From Candidatus Phosphoribacter baldrii (GTDB taxonomy: Bacteria; Actinomycetota; Actinomycetes; Actinomycetales; Dermatophilaceae): a stretch of 64,000 bases of DNA. How positions within the stretch are numbered: position 1 is the stretch's first letter; each line of letters opens with the position of its first letter. A program made the translations under genes and the position numbers. The stretch covers positions 165,069 to 229,068 of the forward strand of contig JADIZV010000003.1 of assembly GCA_016704565.1 (NCBI GenBank), read 5' to 3'. The notes beneath the pieces are model-generated. The model was not told the DNA's origin. It made no database searches and saw only the letters and a program-made list of their open reading frames with translations. This document shows positions 8,734 to 16,537 of the stretch, piece by piece.

Positions 8734-9978
8734 TCAGAGGCGGTCGGTCGGCTCGTAGGACTCAGGGTCCGGGGGAGTGAGCACCCGGGGGTGAGCGACC
8801 CGATGGTGGTAGGCCCAGGTGATCCATCCGGCCACGCTGAAACTCACCGCGGCAGCGGTCAATCCGGCGAGGGTCCCGCTGACCAGCGGCACCAAGGCTC
8901 CCGCCACCACCGAGTTGAGCATCGTGTTGGTGAAGGACTGCATCGAGGACAACGTCCCGCGGTGTCGGGGCCGAACATCGAGCAGGACCAAGGTGACGAT
9001 GGGGAAGACCAGGGCGATGCCCAAACCGGTGGTCACCGGTCCCACGAGCACCCACGGCAGGGTCCGCACGCCTCCGGCGTCGAGCGCCAATTGGACCAAT
9101 CCGCCGACCACGGCCACGCCAAAACCCAAGGTCAGGAAGCGCGGCCCGCTCACCCGGCCCGCCAGCCGCCCCGTCAGCCACGAGCCGAAGATCATCATCG
9201 TCACCACCGGGACGAACAGCCACCCGAAGTCCCCGGGCCCGAGGTGCAGGTGGTCGACGATGATCGCAGGAGCCGCCGAGATGTAGGTGAACAAGGCGGC
9301 GAAGTTGAACGACGAAACCGCCAGCAGCCGTCGCACCCCGGCATCCCGACCGGCATCGACGACGGCCCGCACCAGGGCCCCCGGCTGCAGGGAGGTCCGC
9401 CGGTCCGCTGGGTGGGTCTCTGGCAAGAACAGCAGGACAGCCGCGAGGATAGCCACGGCGAACAGGGCCAGGAACCAGAAGATGCTGCGCCAGCTCGACC
9501 ACCCAAGCAGCCAGCCCCCGACAATCGGGGCCAGCGCCGGGGCCACCCCGAAGATCATCGACATGAGCGACATGGCGCGCTGCGCGGTGTCCCCGGAGAA
9601 GAGGTCGCGCACGACAGTGCGCCCGACGATCATCCCGCCGCCGGCGACGACGCCCTGCAGGGCGCGGCCGACGAGCAACCAGGTCATCGACGGCGCGAGC
9701 GCGCAGAACACCGAGGTGGCCGTGAAGAGCGCGAGCCCGCCGACGATGATCGGCTTGCGACCCAGCGCATCTGACAACGGCCCGTGCAGCAGGCTCATCA
9801 CCGCGAAGGTGAACAGATAGACCGAAACGATCTGCTGGGTCGCGACCGCGTCGACCGCGAACTCGCGCTGCACCGCCGGGAAGCCCGGGAAGATCGTGTC
9901 GACTGTGAACGGGCCGATCATGGTCAGCGCCGCGAGAAGGAAGACCACCCCTCGATCGGATGGCCGCCGGACGCTCAC
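8734..9978 (-). CDS. MFS multidrug efflux transporter, Bcr/CflA type
   Basis: 414 residues with about twelve hydrophobic segments. The N-terminus carries PFTVDTIFPGFPAVQREF, typical of Bcr/CflA pumps (usual form D.YLPA.P.I), then motif A as LLHGPLSDALGRKPIIVGG between segments 2 and 3, and GRTVVRDLFSG in the fourth-fifth loop. Proton-driven export of drugs such as bicyclomycin or chloramphenicol is known for the family; the substrate here is not predictable. The protein sits in the cytoplasmic membrane. The gene is 14 bases from the convergent Lrp-type regulator. Confidence 0.9.
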   Translation of the reverse strand: MSVRRPSDRGVVFLLAALTMIGPFTVDTIFPGFPAVQREFAVDAVATQQIVSVYLFTFAVMSLLHGPLSDALGRKPIIVGGLALFTATSVFCALAPSMTWLLVGRALQGVVAGGGMIVGRTVVRDLFSGDTAQRAMSLMSMIFGVAPALAPIVGGWLLGWSSWRSIFWFLALFAVAILAAVLLFLPETHPADRRTSLQPGALVRAVVDAGRDAGVRRLLAVSSFNFAALFTYISAAPAIIVDHLHLGPGDFGWLFVPVVTMMIFGSWLTGRLAGRVSGPRFLTLGFGVAVVGGLVQLALDAGGVRTLPWVLVGPVTTGLGIALVFPIVTLVLLDVRPRHRGTLSSMQSFTNTMLNSVVAGALVPLVSGTLAGLTAAAVSFSVAGWITWAYHHRVAHPRVLTPPDPESYEPTDRL

Positions 9979-10041
9979 AGAGGCACGCTACGCCGCCACG
10001 ACGTCACGCCGTCGGGCCGTCCACGCGCTGACCGGCCGCGT

Positions 10042-10527
10042 TCACCGCTCCCGCGAAATGGGCGCCACCGTGCCACGGGTGAGGGCGAGCAGGTCGGTGG
10101 GGGAGAGCTCCACGTCCAGGCCGCGCCGCCCGCCCGAGACGAGGATCGTCGGGTATGCCGTGGCACCACCATCGAGCACGGTCGGCAGCGCGCGCTTCTG
10201 GCCGAGCGGCGAGATGCCCCCTACGACATAGCCGGTGACCCGCTCTGCCACGGCAGGGTCGGCCATGACCGCCTTCTTGGCCCCCAGCGCCGCCGCGACG
10301 GCCTTAAGGTCCAGCTGTCGGTCGACCGGGACGATGCCCACGCCGAGCCGCCCGTCTGCCTCGACGAGCAGGGTCTTGAACACCCGGGCGGGTTCGATGC
10401 CGAGGGCGGTCGCCGCTTCCAGCCCAAAGGACGCCGCCGCTGGATCGTGCTCATAGATGTGCACCGTGAACGCCACCTTCGCCCGAGTGAGCGCGGTGGT
10501 CGCCGGAGTGCCAGTCGCCTTCGCCAC
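10042..10527 (-). CDS. ybaK: Cys-tRNA(Pro)/Cys-tRNA(Cys) deacylase YbaK/EbsC
   Basis: 161 residues from GTG 10527, which gives the usual length and the family start AKATGTPATTAL; longer in-frame options overlap the next gene on the other strand. Characteristic motifs are EHDPAAASFGLEAA, ARVFKTLLVEADG, LDLKAVAAALGAKKA and GYVVGGISPLGQKR. The enzyme trans-edits mischarged Cys-tRNA(Pro) in the cytoplasm. On its strand, CGGCATACTCG lies just upstream with TACTCG six bases before the GTG, a possible weak leaderless -10 that coincides with the octamer at 10537. It is divergent from the monooxygenase gene. Confidence 0.92.
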   Translation of the reverse strand: MAKATGTPATTALTRAKVAFTVHIYEHDPAAASFGLEAATALGIEPARVFKTLLVEADGRLGVGIVPVDRQLDLKAVAAALGAKKAVMADPAVAERVTGYVVGGISPLGQKRALPTVLDGGATAYPTILVSGGRRGLDVELSPTDLLALTRGTVAPISRER

Positions 10528-10654
10528 GACGACCGAGTATGCCGCCCTCCCACCATCGGCCGCGACGAGCCACGGTCGTCCGTTCACCGATGGTTGCGAC
10601 CGCGTGTCGAGGCTCACCCCTGGGGACGATGCGTCGTCCGGGGGCGCGGCGGCA

Positions 10655-10660
10655 TACTCT
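10655..10660 (+). promoter_or_regulatory. Putative -10 box (TACTCT) of a leaderless promoter, overlapping the CGGCATAC octamer
   Basis: The octamer CGGCATAC at 10650-10657 runs directly into TACTCT at 10655-10660, followed by six bases and the GTG at 10667. The same layout appears upstream of the GCS2 ligase gene on the other strand at 47553-47558. Inferred from sequence. Confidence 0.4.
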
Positions 10661-10666
10661 GCGGCT

Positions 10667-12154
10667 GTGTCACACCAGCGGGTGGTCATCGTGGGGGCGG
10701 GCTTCTCTGGCATCGCCATGGCCGCGCGCCTGTCCCAGACCGGGATGGAGGACTTCCTCATCCTGGAGAAGGCGACCGACGTCGGTGGCACCTGGCGGGA
10801 TAACCGCTATCCCGGCTGCGCGTGCGACGTGCCCAGTCGGCTCTACTCGTTGAGCTTCGCGCCGAAGGTCGACTGGAGCCGCGACTATGCGCCGGCGGGG
10901 GAGATCTGGGACTACCTGCGGGAATGCATCGATCGGTTCGGGCTGCGGTCACGGCTCGTGCTCGGTGCAGACGTCATCGACGCGACCTGGGCCGACGGCC
11001 GCTGGCAGGTCCTCGCCGCAGACGGGCGCGAGTGGACGGCTGATGCCCTCGTCCTGGGCGTCGGGGGGCTGCATGTCCCCAAGCGACCTGACCTGCCGGG
11101 CTTGGGGTCGTTCGCGGGCGAGGTCCTGCACACCGCCGACTGGCCGGCGGACGACCACCTGGACGGTCGACGGGTCGCCGTCGTCGGCACCGGTGCGTCA
11201 GCGGTCCAGCTGATCCCCGCCATCGCCAGCCGGGTCAGCGACCTCGTGGTCTTTCAGCGCACACCCTCGTGGATCCTGCAACGCAACGATCGCATCTGGT
11301 CGCACGCTCGGGCCCAGACCTACTCGCGTATGCCGTTCATCGAACGGGTCCAGCGGTGGCGCACCTATCTGCGGCTTGAGTCGAGGGTGCTCGGCTTCGG
11401 GCGTCTGGATCGGGCCCGGCGACTCGTTGAGTCGCAAGCCGTGGAGCGGCTTGAGCGGCAGGTCCCCGACCCGGCCACCCGGGAGGCCTTGACGCCGCGC
11501 TATGCGCTGGGCTGCAAGCGGGTGCTGCTCTCGGACGACTACTGGCCGACCTTTGCCCGCCCGAACGTGCACCTGGTCACCTCACCGATCGAGCGGGTGG
11601 AGCCCACGGGCGTGGTCACCGAGGACGGTGAGCACCACGACGTCGACACGATCGTCTTCGCGACCGGTTTCGACCTGCGGGGCAGCTTCGACCGGATGCA
11701 CATCACCGGGCAGAGCGGTCGAACCCTGTCCGGCGAGTGGGAAGCCAACCGCAACACCCACCTGGGCATCGAAGTGGCCGGGTTCCCCGAGCTCTACCTG
11801 CTCCTCGGGCCGAACACCGCGCTCGGCCACAACTCGGTCCTCATCATGATCGAGGCTGCGGTCGAGCACATCCTGCTCGCGCTGCATCGAGCCGACCGCC
11901 GGGGGCCGCACGTCGTCACCCGGGCCGCTCAGGTGAGGTTCGGGCGCTGGGTCCGGCAGCGGACCCGGCATACCGTCTGGGGATCGGGGTGCCAGAGCTG
12001 GTACCTCGACGAGCGCGGCCGCAACGTGGCCATCTGGCCGGCGTCGACGGTGCGCTACAAGCTCGTGACCCGGCGGCTGCGCGAGCGCGACTATCAAGCC
12101 GTGCCCGGGCGCAGCGCGCCGGGTGCCACGGGAGCGGGTCAGACCAGCGACTGA
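10667..12154 (+). CDS. Flavin-containing Baeyer-Villiger monooxygenase
   Basis: 495 residues from GTG 10667, where the first beta-strand begins (VSHQRVVIVGAGFSGIAMA); an ATG at 10457 would add 70 residues without family match and antisense to ybaK. The FAD Rossmann motif is GAGFSG at residues 10-15, the GGTW motif is at ~40-43, and the Baeyer-Villiger fingerprint FxGxxxHTxxWP is complete at residues 149-160. A second nucleotide-binding motif (GTGASAVQ) binds NADPH. Such enzymes insert oxygen next to ketones to give esters or lactones; the substrate here is unknown. The 3' end overlaps kamA tail-to-tail by 16 bases. Confidence 0.92.
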   Translation: MSHQRVVIVGAGFSGIAMAARLSQTGMEDFLILEKATDVGGTWRDNRYPGCACDVPSRLYSLSFAPKVDWSRDYAPAGEIWDYLRECIDRFGLRSRLVLGADVIDATWADGRWQVLAADGREWTADALVLGVGGLHVPKRPDLPGLGSFAGEVLHTADWPADDHLDGRRVAVVGTGASAVQLIPAIASRVSDLVVFQRTPSWILQRNDRIWSHARAQTYSRMPFIERVQRWRTYLRLESRVLGFGRLDRARRLVESQAVERLERQVPDPATREALTPRYALGCKRVLLSDDYWPTFARPNVHLVTSPIERVEPTGVVTEDGEHHDVDTIVFATGFDLRGSFDRMHITGQSGRTLSGEWEANRNTHLGIEVAGFPELYLLLGPNTALGHNSVLIMIEAAVEHILLALHRADRRGPHVVTRAAQVRFGRWVRQRTRHTVWGSGCQSWYLDERGRNVAIWPASTVRYKLVTRRLRERDYQAVPGRSAPGATGAGQTSD

Positions 12155-13593
12155 GCCGAGGCCAGGCGGCTGCTCGCGGCCGCATCCATCGCGGCCGCGT
12201 GGGCTGCCTCGGCGTTGGACTCCCGAGCCCACCACTGCCGCCCGGTCTCGGGCAGGGTGTAGATCGGGTCGTAGTAGACGTACTCACGCGAGAGCGCGTC
12301 GACGTCGGCCGCCTCGATGGACGTGCGATAGTTCTTGCGCCAGTAGGAGATGCCGTGCTCGCGGTCGTACTCCTCCACTTGGTTGACCCAGCGCTTGCCG
12401 ACGAACGGCACATCGCAGACGATGCGCGGCGTGGCGAAGCCGGGCAGGTAACCCATGATCGAGTGCTGCAGGTGCTGAGCCTCGGCCAGCGACAGCCGCC
12501 AGTGCTCGCTGAACGGGATCATGTCGCACATGTAGAAGTAGTACGGCGTGATCGACGCGTTGTCCTGCAGTGCGAAACACAGGTCGAGCAGCGCCTCGGG
12601 GCTGTCGTTGACCCCGCGCATGAGCACGCCCTGGTTGCGGATGTTGAACAAGCCCGCGTCCATGAGCGAGCGCGCCGTCTCGGCCACGAGCGGCGTCACC
12701 GAGTTGGCGTGGTTGACGTGGGTGTGGATCGCGACGTGCACGCCACGAGCCCGCGCCTTGGCGGTGATCCGCCCGACGCCCTCGACGACGTCCGGCGCGC
12801 CCCAGTGCTGCGGCAGGGCCATGAGGGCCTTGGTGGCGAGGCGAATGTCGCGGATGTTTTCGATCTCGAGCAACTTGTCGAGGAAGGACTCGAGGTTCTT
12901 CCACGGCAGGTTGGCCACGTCACCGCCGGACACGACGACGTCGCGCACCGTCGGGGTGGCGGCGAGGTAGTCCAGCATGGCCTGGTGACGATCCACCGGC
13001 TTCATCGCGAACTTGAGCTTGGTGACCGTCGGCGTGGAGTTGCCGACGAGGTCCATCCGGGTGCAGTGACCGCAGTACTGCGGGCAGGTCGGCAGCAACT
13101 CGGCGAGCACCTTGGTCGGGTAGCGGTGGGTCAGCCCCTCGACGGCCCACATGTCGTGCTCGTGCAGCGAGTCACGCTGGGCCTTGGGGTGGCTCGGCCA
13201 GTCGGTGCGCCGGTCGGAGAACACCGGCAGCATGTAGCGCCGGACCGGGTCGGCATAGAAGGCGGCGGTGTATGCCGTGCCCGCAGACGGCATACCGGCG
13301 TCGCCTTCTCCCGTGGCCGGGACCATGGTGTTGAGCATTTGCGGCGGGACGAGCATCGACATCGTCGCCCGCTCGTTCTGGTCGCGCTCAAGGTCGGCGT
13401 AGAACTCGTCGGTGAGCAGGTCACCCATGAGGTCGCGCAACTGGCGGACGTTCTTGACACAGTGGCTGCGCTGCCACTGGGCGTCGCGCCACTGGGCCTC
13501 GGTCACGTCACGCCACCCCGGGAAACGAGTCCAGTCGGGCTCGACCAGGGTGCGCATGCGGTAGGCGTAGGGCTGTTCCAGAACTGGCGTCAT
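12139..13593 (-). CDS. kamA: Lysine 2,3-aminomutase
   Basis: 484 residues. The radical SAM cluster motif CxxxCxxC is CPQYCGHC within the LPTCPQYCGHCTR segment, and SGGDVANLPWKNLESFL follows the family pattern. KamA uses [4Fe-4S], S-adenosylmethionine and PLP to convert L-lysine to L-beta-lysine, the first step of lysine fermentation. It is divergent from kdd (3,5-diaminohexanoate dehydrogenase), and kamDE and kal lie 3 kb away, so a fermentative role is more likely than osmolyte synthesis. Just before YADPVRRYMLP, an extra Gly/Ala-rich stretch is encoded by an inverted pair of octamers (13270-13277, 13288-13295). TATTCT lies six bases upstream of the ATG, suggesting leaderless transcription. 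Confidence 0.95.
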   Translation of the reverse strand: MTPVLEQPYAYRMRTLVEPDWTRFPGWRDVTEAQWRDAQWQRSHCVKNVRQLRDLMGDLLTDEFYADLERDQNERATMSMLVPPQMLNTMVPATGEGDAGMPSAGTAYTAAFYADPVRRYMLPVFSDRRTDWPSHPKAQRDSLHEHDMWAVEGLTHRYPTKVLAELLPTCPQYCGHCTRMDLVGNSTPTVTKLKFAMKPVDRHQAMLDYLAATPTVRDVVVSGGDVANLPWKNLESFLDKLLEIENIRDIRLATKALMALPQHWGAPDVVEGVGRITAKARARGVHVAIHTHVNHANSVTPLVAETARSLMDAGLFNIRNQGVLMRGVNDSPEALLDLCFALQDNASITPYYFYMCDMIPFSEHWRLSLAEAQHLQHSIMGYLPGFATPRIVCDVPFVGKRWVNQVEEYDREHGISYWRKNYRTSIEAADVDALSREYVYYDPIYTLPETGRQWWARESNAEAAHAAAMDAAASSRLASAQSLV

Positions 13594-13598
13594 GGGCC

Positions 13599-13605
13599 TA
13601 GAATA
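13599..13605. promoter_or_regulatory. Overlapping divergent -10 boxes of kamA and kdd
   Basis: On the minus strand TATTCT (13605-13600) is six bases before the kamA ATG. On the plus strand TAGAAT (13599-13604) would give a kdd transcript starting near 13611. The two boxes share the same bases, so the two promoters should compete or be controlled together by a factor bound at the adjacent 13608-13622 site. Inferred from sequence. Confidence 0.4.
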
Positions 13606-13607
13606 CA

Positions 13608-13622
13608 GGAAGATCTACGGTC
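13608..13622. promoter_or_regulatory. Operator-like motif shared with the kamD promoter
   Basis: GGAAGATCTACGGTC at 13608-13622 matches GGAAGATCAGCGGTC at 16506-16520 at 13 of 15 positions. It lies in the 98-base divergent region between kamA and kdd. A shared regulator of the lysine genes is the simplest reading. The regulator is not identified. Confidence 0.5.
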
Positions 13623-13691
13623 ATACCTAGTCACCACGACAAATCCTGCGTTTCCGAAGCCCGGACGCAGTCGCAAGTGAAGGAGCAGTAC

Positions 13692-14798
13692 GTGAACCAG
13701 TCGGTAACGTCCGCCGGTCCGGCCTCGCCGGTCGGGTTGCACCGGGTCCTGGAGCCCAGCGGCGACGCGATCACCCTGCCCCAGGCCGCCCGTCGCCTCG
13801 ACGCCCGCCGGGAGATCTGGCCCAGCGAGGTGCGGATCGCGATCGACACCCTCAACCTGGATGCGGCGAGCTATCGGCAACTGGCCGAGAAACACCGCAG
13901 CGCCGACGGCGTCGTCGACGGGGGAGCGGTCCGCGAGGAGGTGCTGGCCATCGTCGCCGAGCGCGGCAAGATGCAGAACCCGGTCACCGGATCCGGCGGC
14001 ATGCTCATCGGCACCGTCGAGGAGGTCGGACCCGACAGCGCGCTCGGGCTCACCGCAGGGGACAGGGTCGCCACCTTGGTGTCCCTCTCCCTCACTCCGC
14101 TGGCCATCACCGACGGCCTGACCCGCTGGGACGGGTTGTCCGAGCAGGTCCCGGCCGCGGGTCACGCGATCCTCTTCGAGCGCTCCATCGCGGCAGTCAT
14201 CCCGGACGACCTCGACCCGCGACTGTCGCTCATGGTCATGGACGTGTGCGGCGCGCCCGCGCTCGTGGCCCGGATCGTCGGCGAGTATGCCGCCCGCGCG
14301 GCTTCCTCCGCCGACGCGGCGGCCCCGTCGGTCCTCGTCCTGGGCGGGGCCGGGAAGTCCGGCTCCCTGTCGCTGGCCGCTGCACGGGAGTCCGGCGCCG
14401 ATCGGTTGGTCGCCGTCGTGCCGAACGAGCGCGAGGCCGAGCTGCTGCGCCCCACCGGCCTGGCCGATCACGTCGTCATCGCCGATGCCCGCTCGCCGAT
14501 GGGACTGCTCGCGGCCGTCGAGGCCGCGGGCGGACCCTGCGACGTCACCGTCGTCTGCGTCGACGTGCCCGGCTGCGAGCAGCCCGCTATCCTCGCCACA
14601 GCCCAGGGCGGCACGATCATCTTCTTCTCGATGGCCACCTCGTTCGCCGCCGCCGCCCTCGGCGCAGAGGGCTTGGCAGCCGACGTCCGCATGTTGGTGG
14701 GCAACGGCTACGTGCCTGGCCACGCGGCATACGCGATGGAGCTCATCCGCCGCAACGCCGCCGTGCGCGGGCTGTTCGAGTCGCGCATGGAAGGCTGA
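13692..14798 (+). CDS. kdd: L-erythro-3,5-diaminohexanoate dehydrogenase
   Basis: 368 residues from GTG 13692, chosen because AAGGAG at 13680-13685 is spaced six bases upstream; GTG 13677 would add five residues. The sequence carries GLHRVLEPSGDAITLPQAA, EVRIAIDTLNLDAAS and GKMQNPVTGSGGMLIGTV, typical of Kdd, and a Rossmann region around VLVLGGAGKSGSLSLAAA. The enzyme oxidises 3,5-diaminohexanoate to 5-amino-3-oxohexanoate with NAD(P)+, after KamA and KamDE. It is divergent from kamA. The C-terminal tail (VPGHAAYAMELIRRN) is also conserved. Confidence 0.92.
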   Translation: MNQSVTSAGPASPVGLHRVLEPSGDAITLPQAARRLDARREIWPSEVRIAIDTLNLDAASYRQLAEKHRSADGVVDGGAVREEVLAIVAERGKMQNPVTGSGGMLIGTVEEVGPDSALGLTAGDRVATLVSLSLTPLAITDGLTRWDGLSEQVPAAGHAILFERSIAAVIPDDLDPRLSLMVMDVCGAPALVARIVGEYAARAASSADAAAPSVLVLGGAGKSGSLSLAAARESGADRLVAVVPNEREAELLRPTGLADHVVIADARSPMGLLAAVEAAGGPCDVTVVCVDVPGCEQPAILATAQGGTIIFFSMATSFAAAALGAEGLAADVRMLVGNGYVPGHAAYAMELIRRNAAVRGLFESRMEG

Positions 14799-14844
14799 GC
14801 GCGGCACGGGCGTGATTCTCGCCGGGTTGGCGACACTACCCGGT

Positions 14845-15450
14845 ATGAACACCGACGACGCCGAGCGCCACCGGCTCGAGGCGGCCTTTACGGCCTACGC
14901 CCCGAGGGTGTGGGGCTACGCGCGCCGCCACGCGGAGCACCACGAGTGCGACGACGTCGTCGCGGAGACATTCGCTATCGCATGGCGGCGCATCGACCGG
15001 ATGCCGTCCGAGCCCCTTCCGTGGCTGCTCGTCGTCGCGCGCAACGTGCTGGCCAACCGGCGTCGCACCGCGGAACGTGCCGACCGGCTGTGGTTCGCCG
15101 CGGTGCGCGAGCTGTGGCAGCACGTGGACTCGCCCGAGGAAGGCGTCGCCGAGCGAGACAGCTTCTTGCGAGCGCTGGAAGCGTGCACCCGGGTCGAGCG
15201 TGAGGCGCTGCTGCTGGTCGCCTGGGAAGGCCTGACCCCGGGCCAGGCGGCTGCCGTCGCCGGATGTTCCACCCGAGCCTTCACTGTCCGACTGCACCGA
15301 GCCCGCCGCCGCCTAGTCGCCACGGCCGGGCAGGATGCCGCGGCCTTCACCGACACTGCCGAGCCCCGACTGCGACTCGTGCGCCCGTCTTCGCCCGCGG
15401 GAGGCCCCCTGCGGCGCGGCCCCATCGCTGCGGAAGGACCACGACCATGA
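14845..15450 (+). CDS. ECF-type RNA polymerase sigma factor
   Basis: 201 residues from ATG 14845. Region 2 is visible as VWGYARRHAEHHECDDVVAETFAIAWRR (split motif YARRH, DDVVAETF, AWRR) and region 4 as LTPGQAAAVAGCSTRAFTVRLHRARRRL. The tail after residue ~160 is Pro/Arg rich. ECF factors direct RNA polymerase to specific promoters and are usually held by a partner protein encoded next door. The stop overlaps the start of the following membrane-anchored protein gene as ATGA, so that protein is a candidate partner. The pair lies between the two halves of the lysine locus; whether it controls those genes is unknown. Confidence 0.88.
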   Translation: MNTDDAERHRLEAAFTAYAPRVWGYARRHAEHHECDDVVAETFAIAWRRIDRMPSEPLPWLLVVARNVLANRRRTAERADRLWFAAVRELWQHVDSPEEGVAERDSFLRALEACTRVEREALLLVAWEGLTPGQAAAVAGCSTRAFTVRLHRARRRLVATAGQDAAAFTDTAEPRLRLVRPSSPAGGPLRRGPIAAEGPRP

Positions 15451-16421
15451 CCCAGCTTCAGTGTGCCAACCCCGACCCCGTCGATGTCCTGGCCAAGCAC
15501 CGACCTTCCGACAACCGTATCGAGGCATTGTGGCCCGATCAGGAGCGCGCCCAGGTGCTCGCCACGGTCGCGGCTGTGTTGCCGCCGGTGCGGGTGATCA
15601 CTCGGCGAGGTCCGCGCCGGAAGGTCGTCTACCGTCTCGCAGCCGCCGCGGTGCTCGCCGTCGCGGTCGTCGGAGGCGCTCTGTTCCCACGAGGTGCTCT
15701 GCCCGAAGCGTCGGCCCTGGACCGGCTCGCGGCAGTCGCCGCCGTTCAACCGGCCCTGTCGATCCCGCAAGGCCGCTACTTCCAGCAGACGACCACGTCG
15801 CACCAGCAGGGGATCGCTCAACCAGACAAGACCGGTGGTTTCCAGTCGGCCTCCGAAAGCCGAACCCGGGTGACCTGGACGTCCGCCGATGGGCGCACCT
15901 GGGCGCGCGAGACCTCCGGCGGATTGGCCGTGACCTTCGCCTTCGCCGCACCGACCGATGGATCGATCGCGAGCACGCCCGCTGCCGTAGCCGCCCTGCC
16001 GTCGGAGCCTGGCGCCCTGGAGACCTACCTCCGCGCGCATGTTGGCGGCTCGACGTCGCCCGACGAGGCGGTCTTCACCTACATCGGGGACATCACCCGC
16101 ACCGGTTATGTGCCCACAGCGGTGCGGACCGCGGCGATCCAGGTCTTGCGCACGCTGCCCGGAGTGACGAGCACGCCGCATGACGGACGGCTTGACGTCG
16201 CCTTCGTTGACCATCTCGCCCGTCCGGGTGTCACGGCCACCTTGACCTTCGACGAGCGGACTTCCGCCCTCGTGAGGGTGTCCCTGGTCGCCCCCGAGCT
16301 GCAGTTCTCGGAGGAGGTCGGTGCAGCAAGCGTGGTCGACGCGGTGCCTGCCGACGTCTTGTCGGCGGCGGTGTCCGACGGTGGGACGGTGAAGTCCACC
16401 GCGACAGGGGCGGGCTCCTAA
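15447..16421 (+). CDS. Membrane-anchored protein encoded with the ECF sigma factor
   Basis: 324 residues, ATGA-coupled to the sigma factor gene. A cytoplasmic N-terminus of ~60 residues precedes one hydrophobic segment at ~62-80 (YRLAAAAVLAVAVVGGALF), and the rest should lie outside the membrane. It resembles the CU044_5270-type proteins often found beside ECF sigma factors in actinobacteria. I see no zinc-binding anti-sigma motif (HxxxCxxC) in the N-terminus, so it is not a standard ZAS-domain anti-sigma factor. A role as a partner or sensor of the sigma factor is inferred from coupling alone. Confidence 0.75.
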   Translation: MTQLQCANPDPVDVLAKHRPSDNRIEALWPDQERAQVLATVAAVLPPVRVITRRGPRRKVVYRLAAAAVLAVAVVGGALFPRGALPEASALDRLAAVAAVQPALSIPQGRYFQQTTTSHQQGIAQPDKTGGFQSASESRTRVTWTSADGRTWARETSGGLAVTFAFAAPTDGSIASTPAAVAALPSEPGALETYLRAHVGGSTSPDEAVFTYIGDITRTGYVPTAVRTAAIQVLRTLPGVTSTPHDGRLDVAFVDHLARPGVTATLTFDERTSALVRVSLVAPELQFSEEVGAASVVDAVPADVLSAAVSDGGTVKSTATGAGS

Positions 16422-16470
16422 CGGGTCCGCACCTCCCGAGACAGGAAGGGTAGCTCGAATCAGCGACCAG

Positions 16471-16520
16471 GACCGCTGATCTTTCGGCAGATCTCTAGAT
16501 CCGCCGGAAGATCAGCGGTC
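16471..16520. promoter_or_regulatory. 50-bp near-perfect palindrome upstream of kamD
   Basis: The two 25-base halves (16471-16495 and 16496-16520) match as reverse complements at 22 of 25 positions; arms begin GACCGCTGATCTT and end AAGATCAGCGGTC. It ends 5 bases before the -10 box at 16526. The right arm contains the 15-base motif also found between kamA and kdd. The size suggests binding of a dimer pair; an RNA hairpin ending the upstream gene is an alternative, but no T-run follows. Confidence 0.6.
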
Positions 16521-16525
16521 TCTGC

Positions 16526-16531
16526 TAGGCT
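16526..16531 (+). promoter_or_regulatory. kamD: Putative -10 box of a leaderless kamD promoter
   Basis: TAGGCT at 16526-16531 is followed by six bases and the GTG at 16538. The GGAGG at 16532-16536 is too close to the GTG to act as a normal ribosome binding site. Inferred from sequence. Confidence 0.4.
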
Positions 16532-16537
16532 GGAGGG

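Noticed and set aside
16471..16520. The kamD palindrome as a simple terminator of the upstream gene
   Set aside because: There is no T-run after the stem, and its arm is shared with the kamA/kdd promoter region, which favours an operator.
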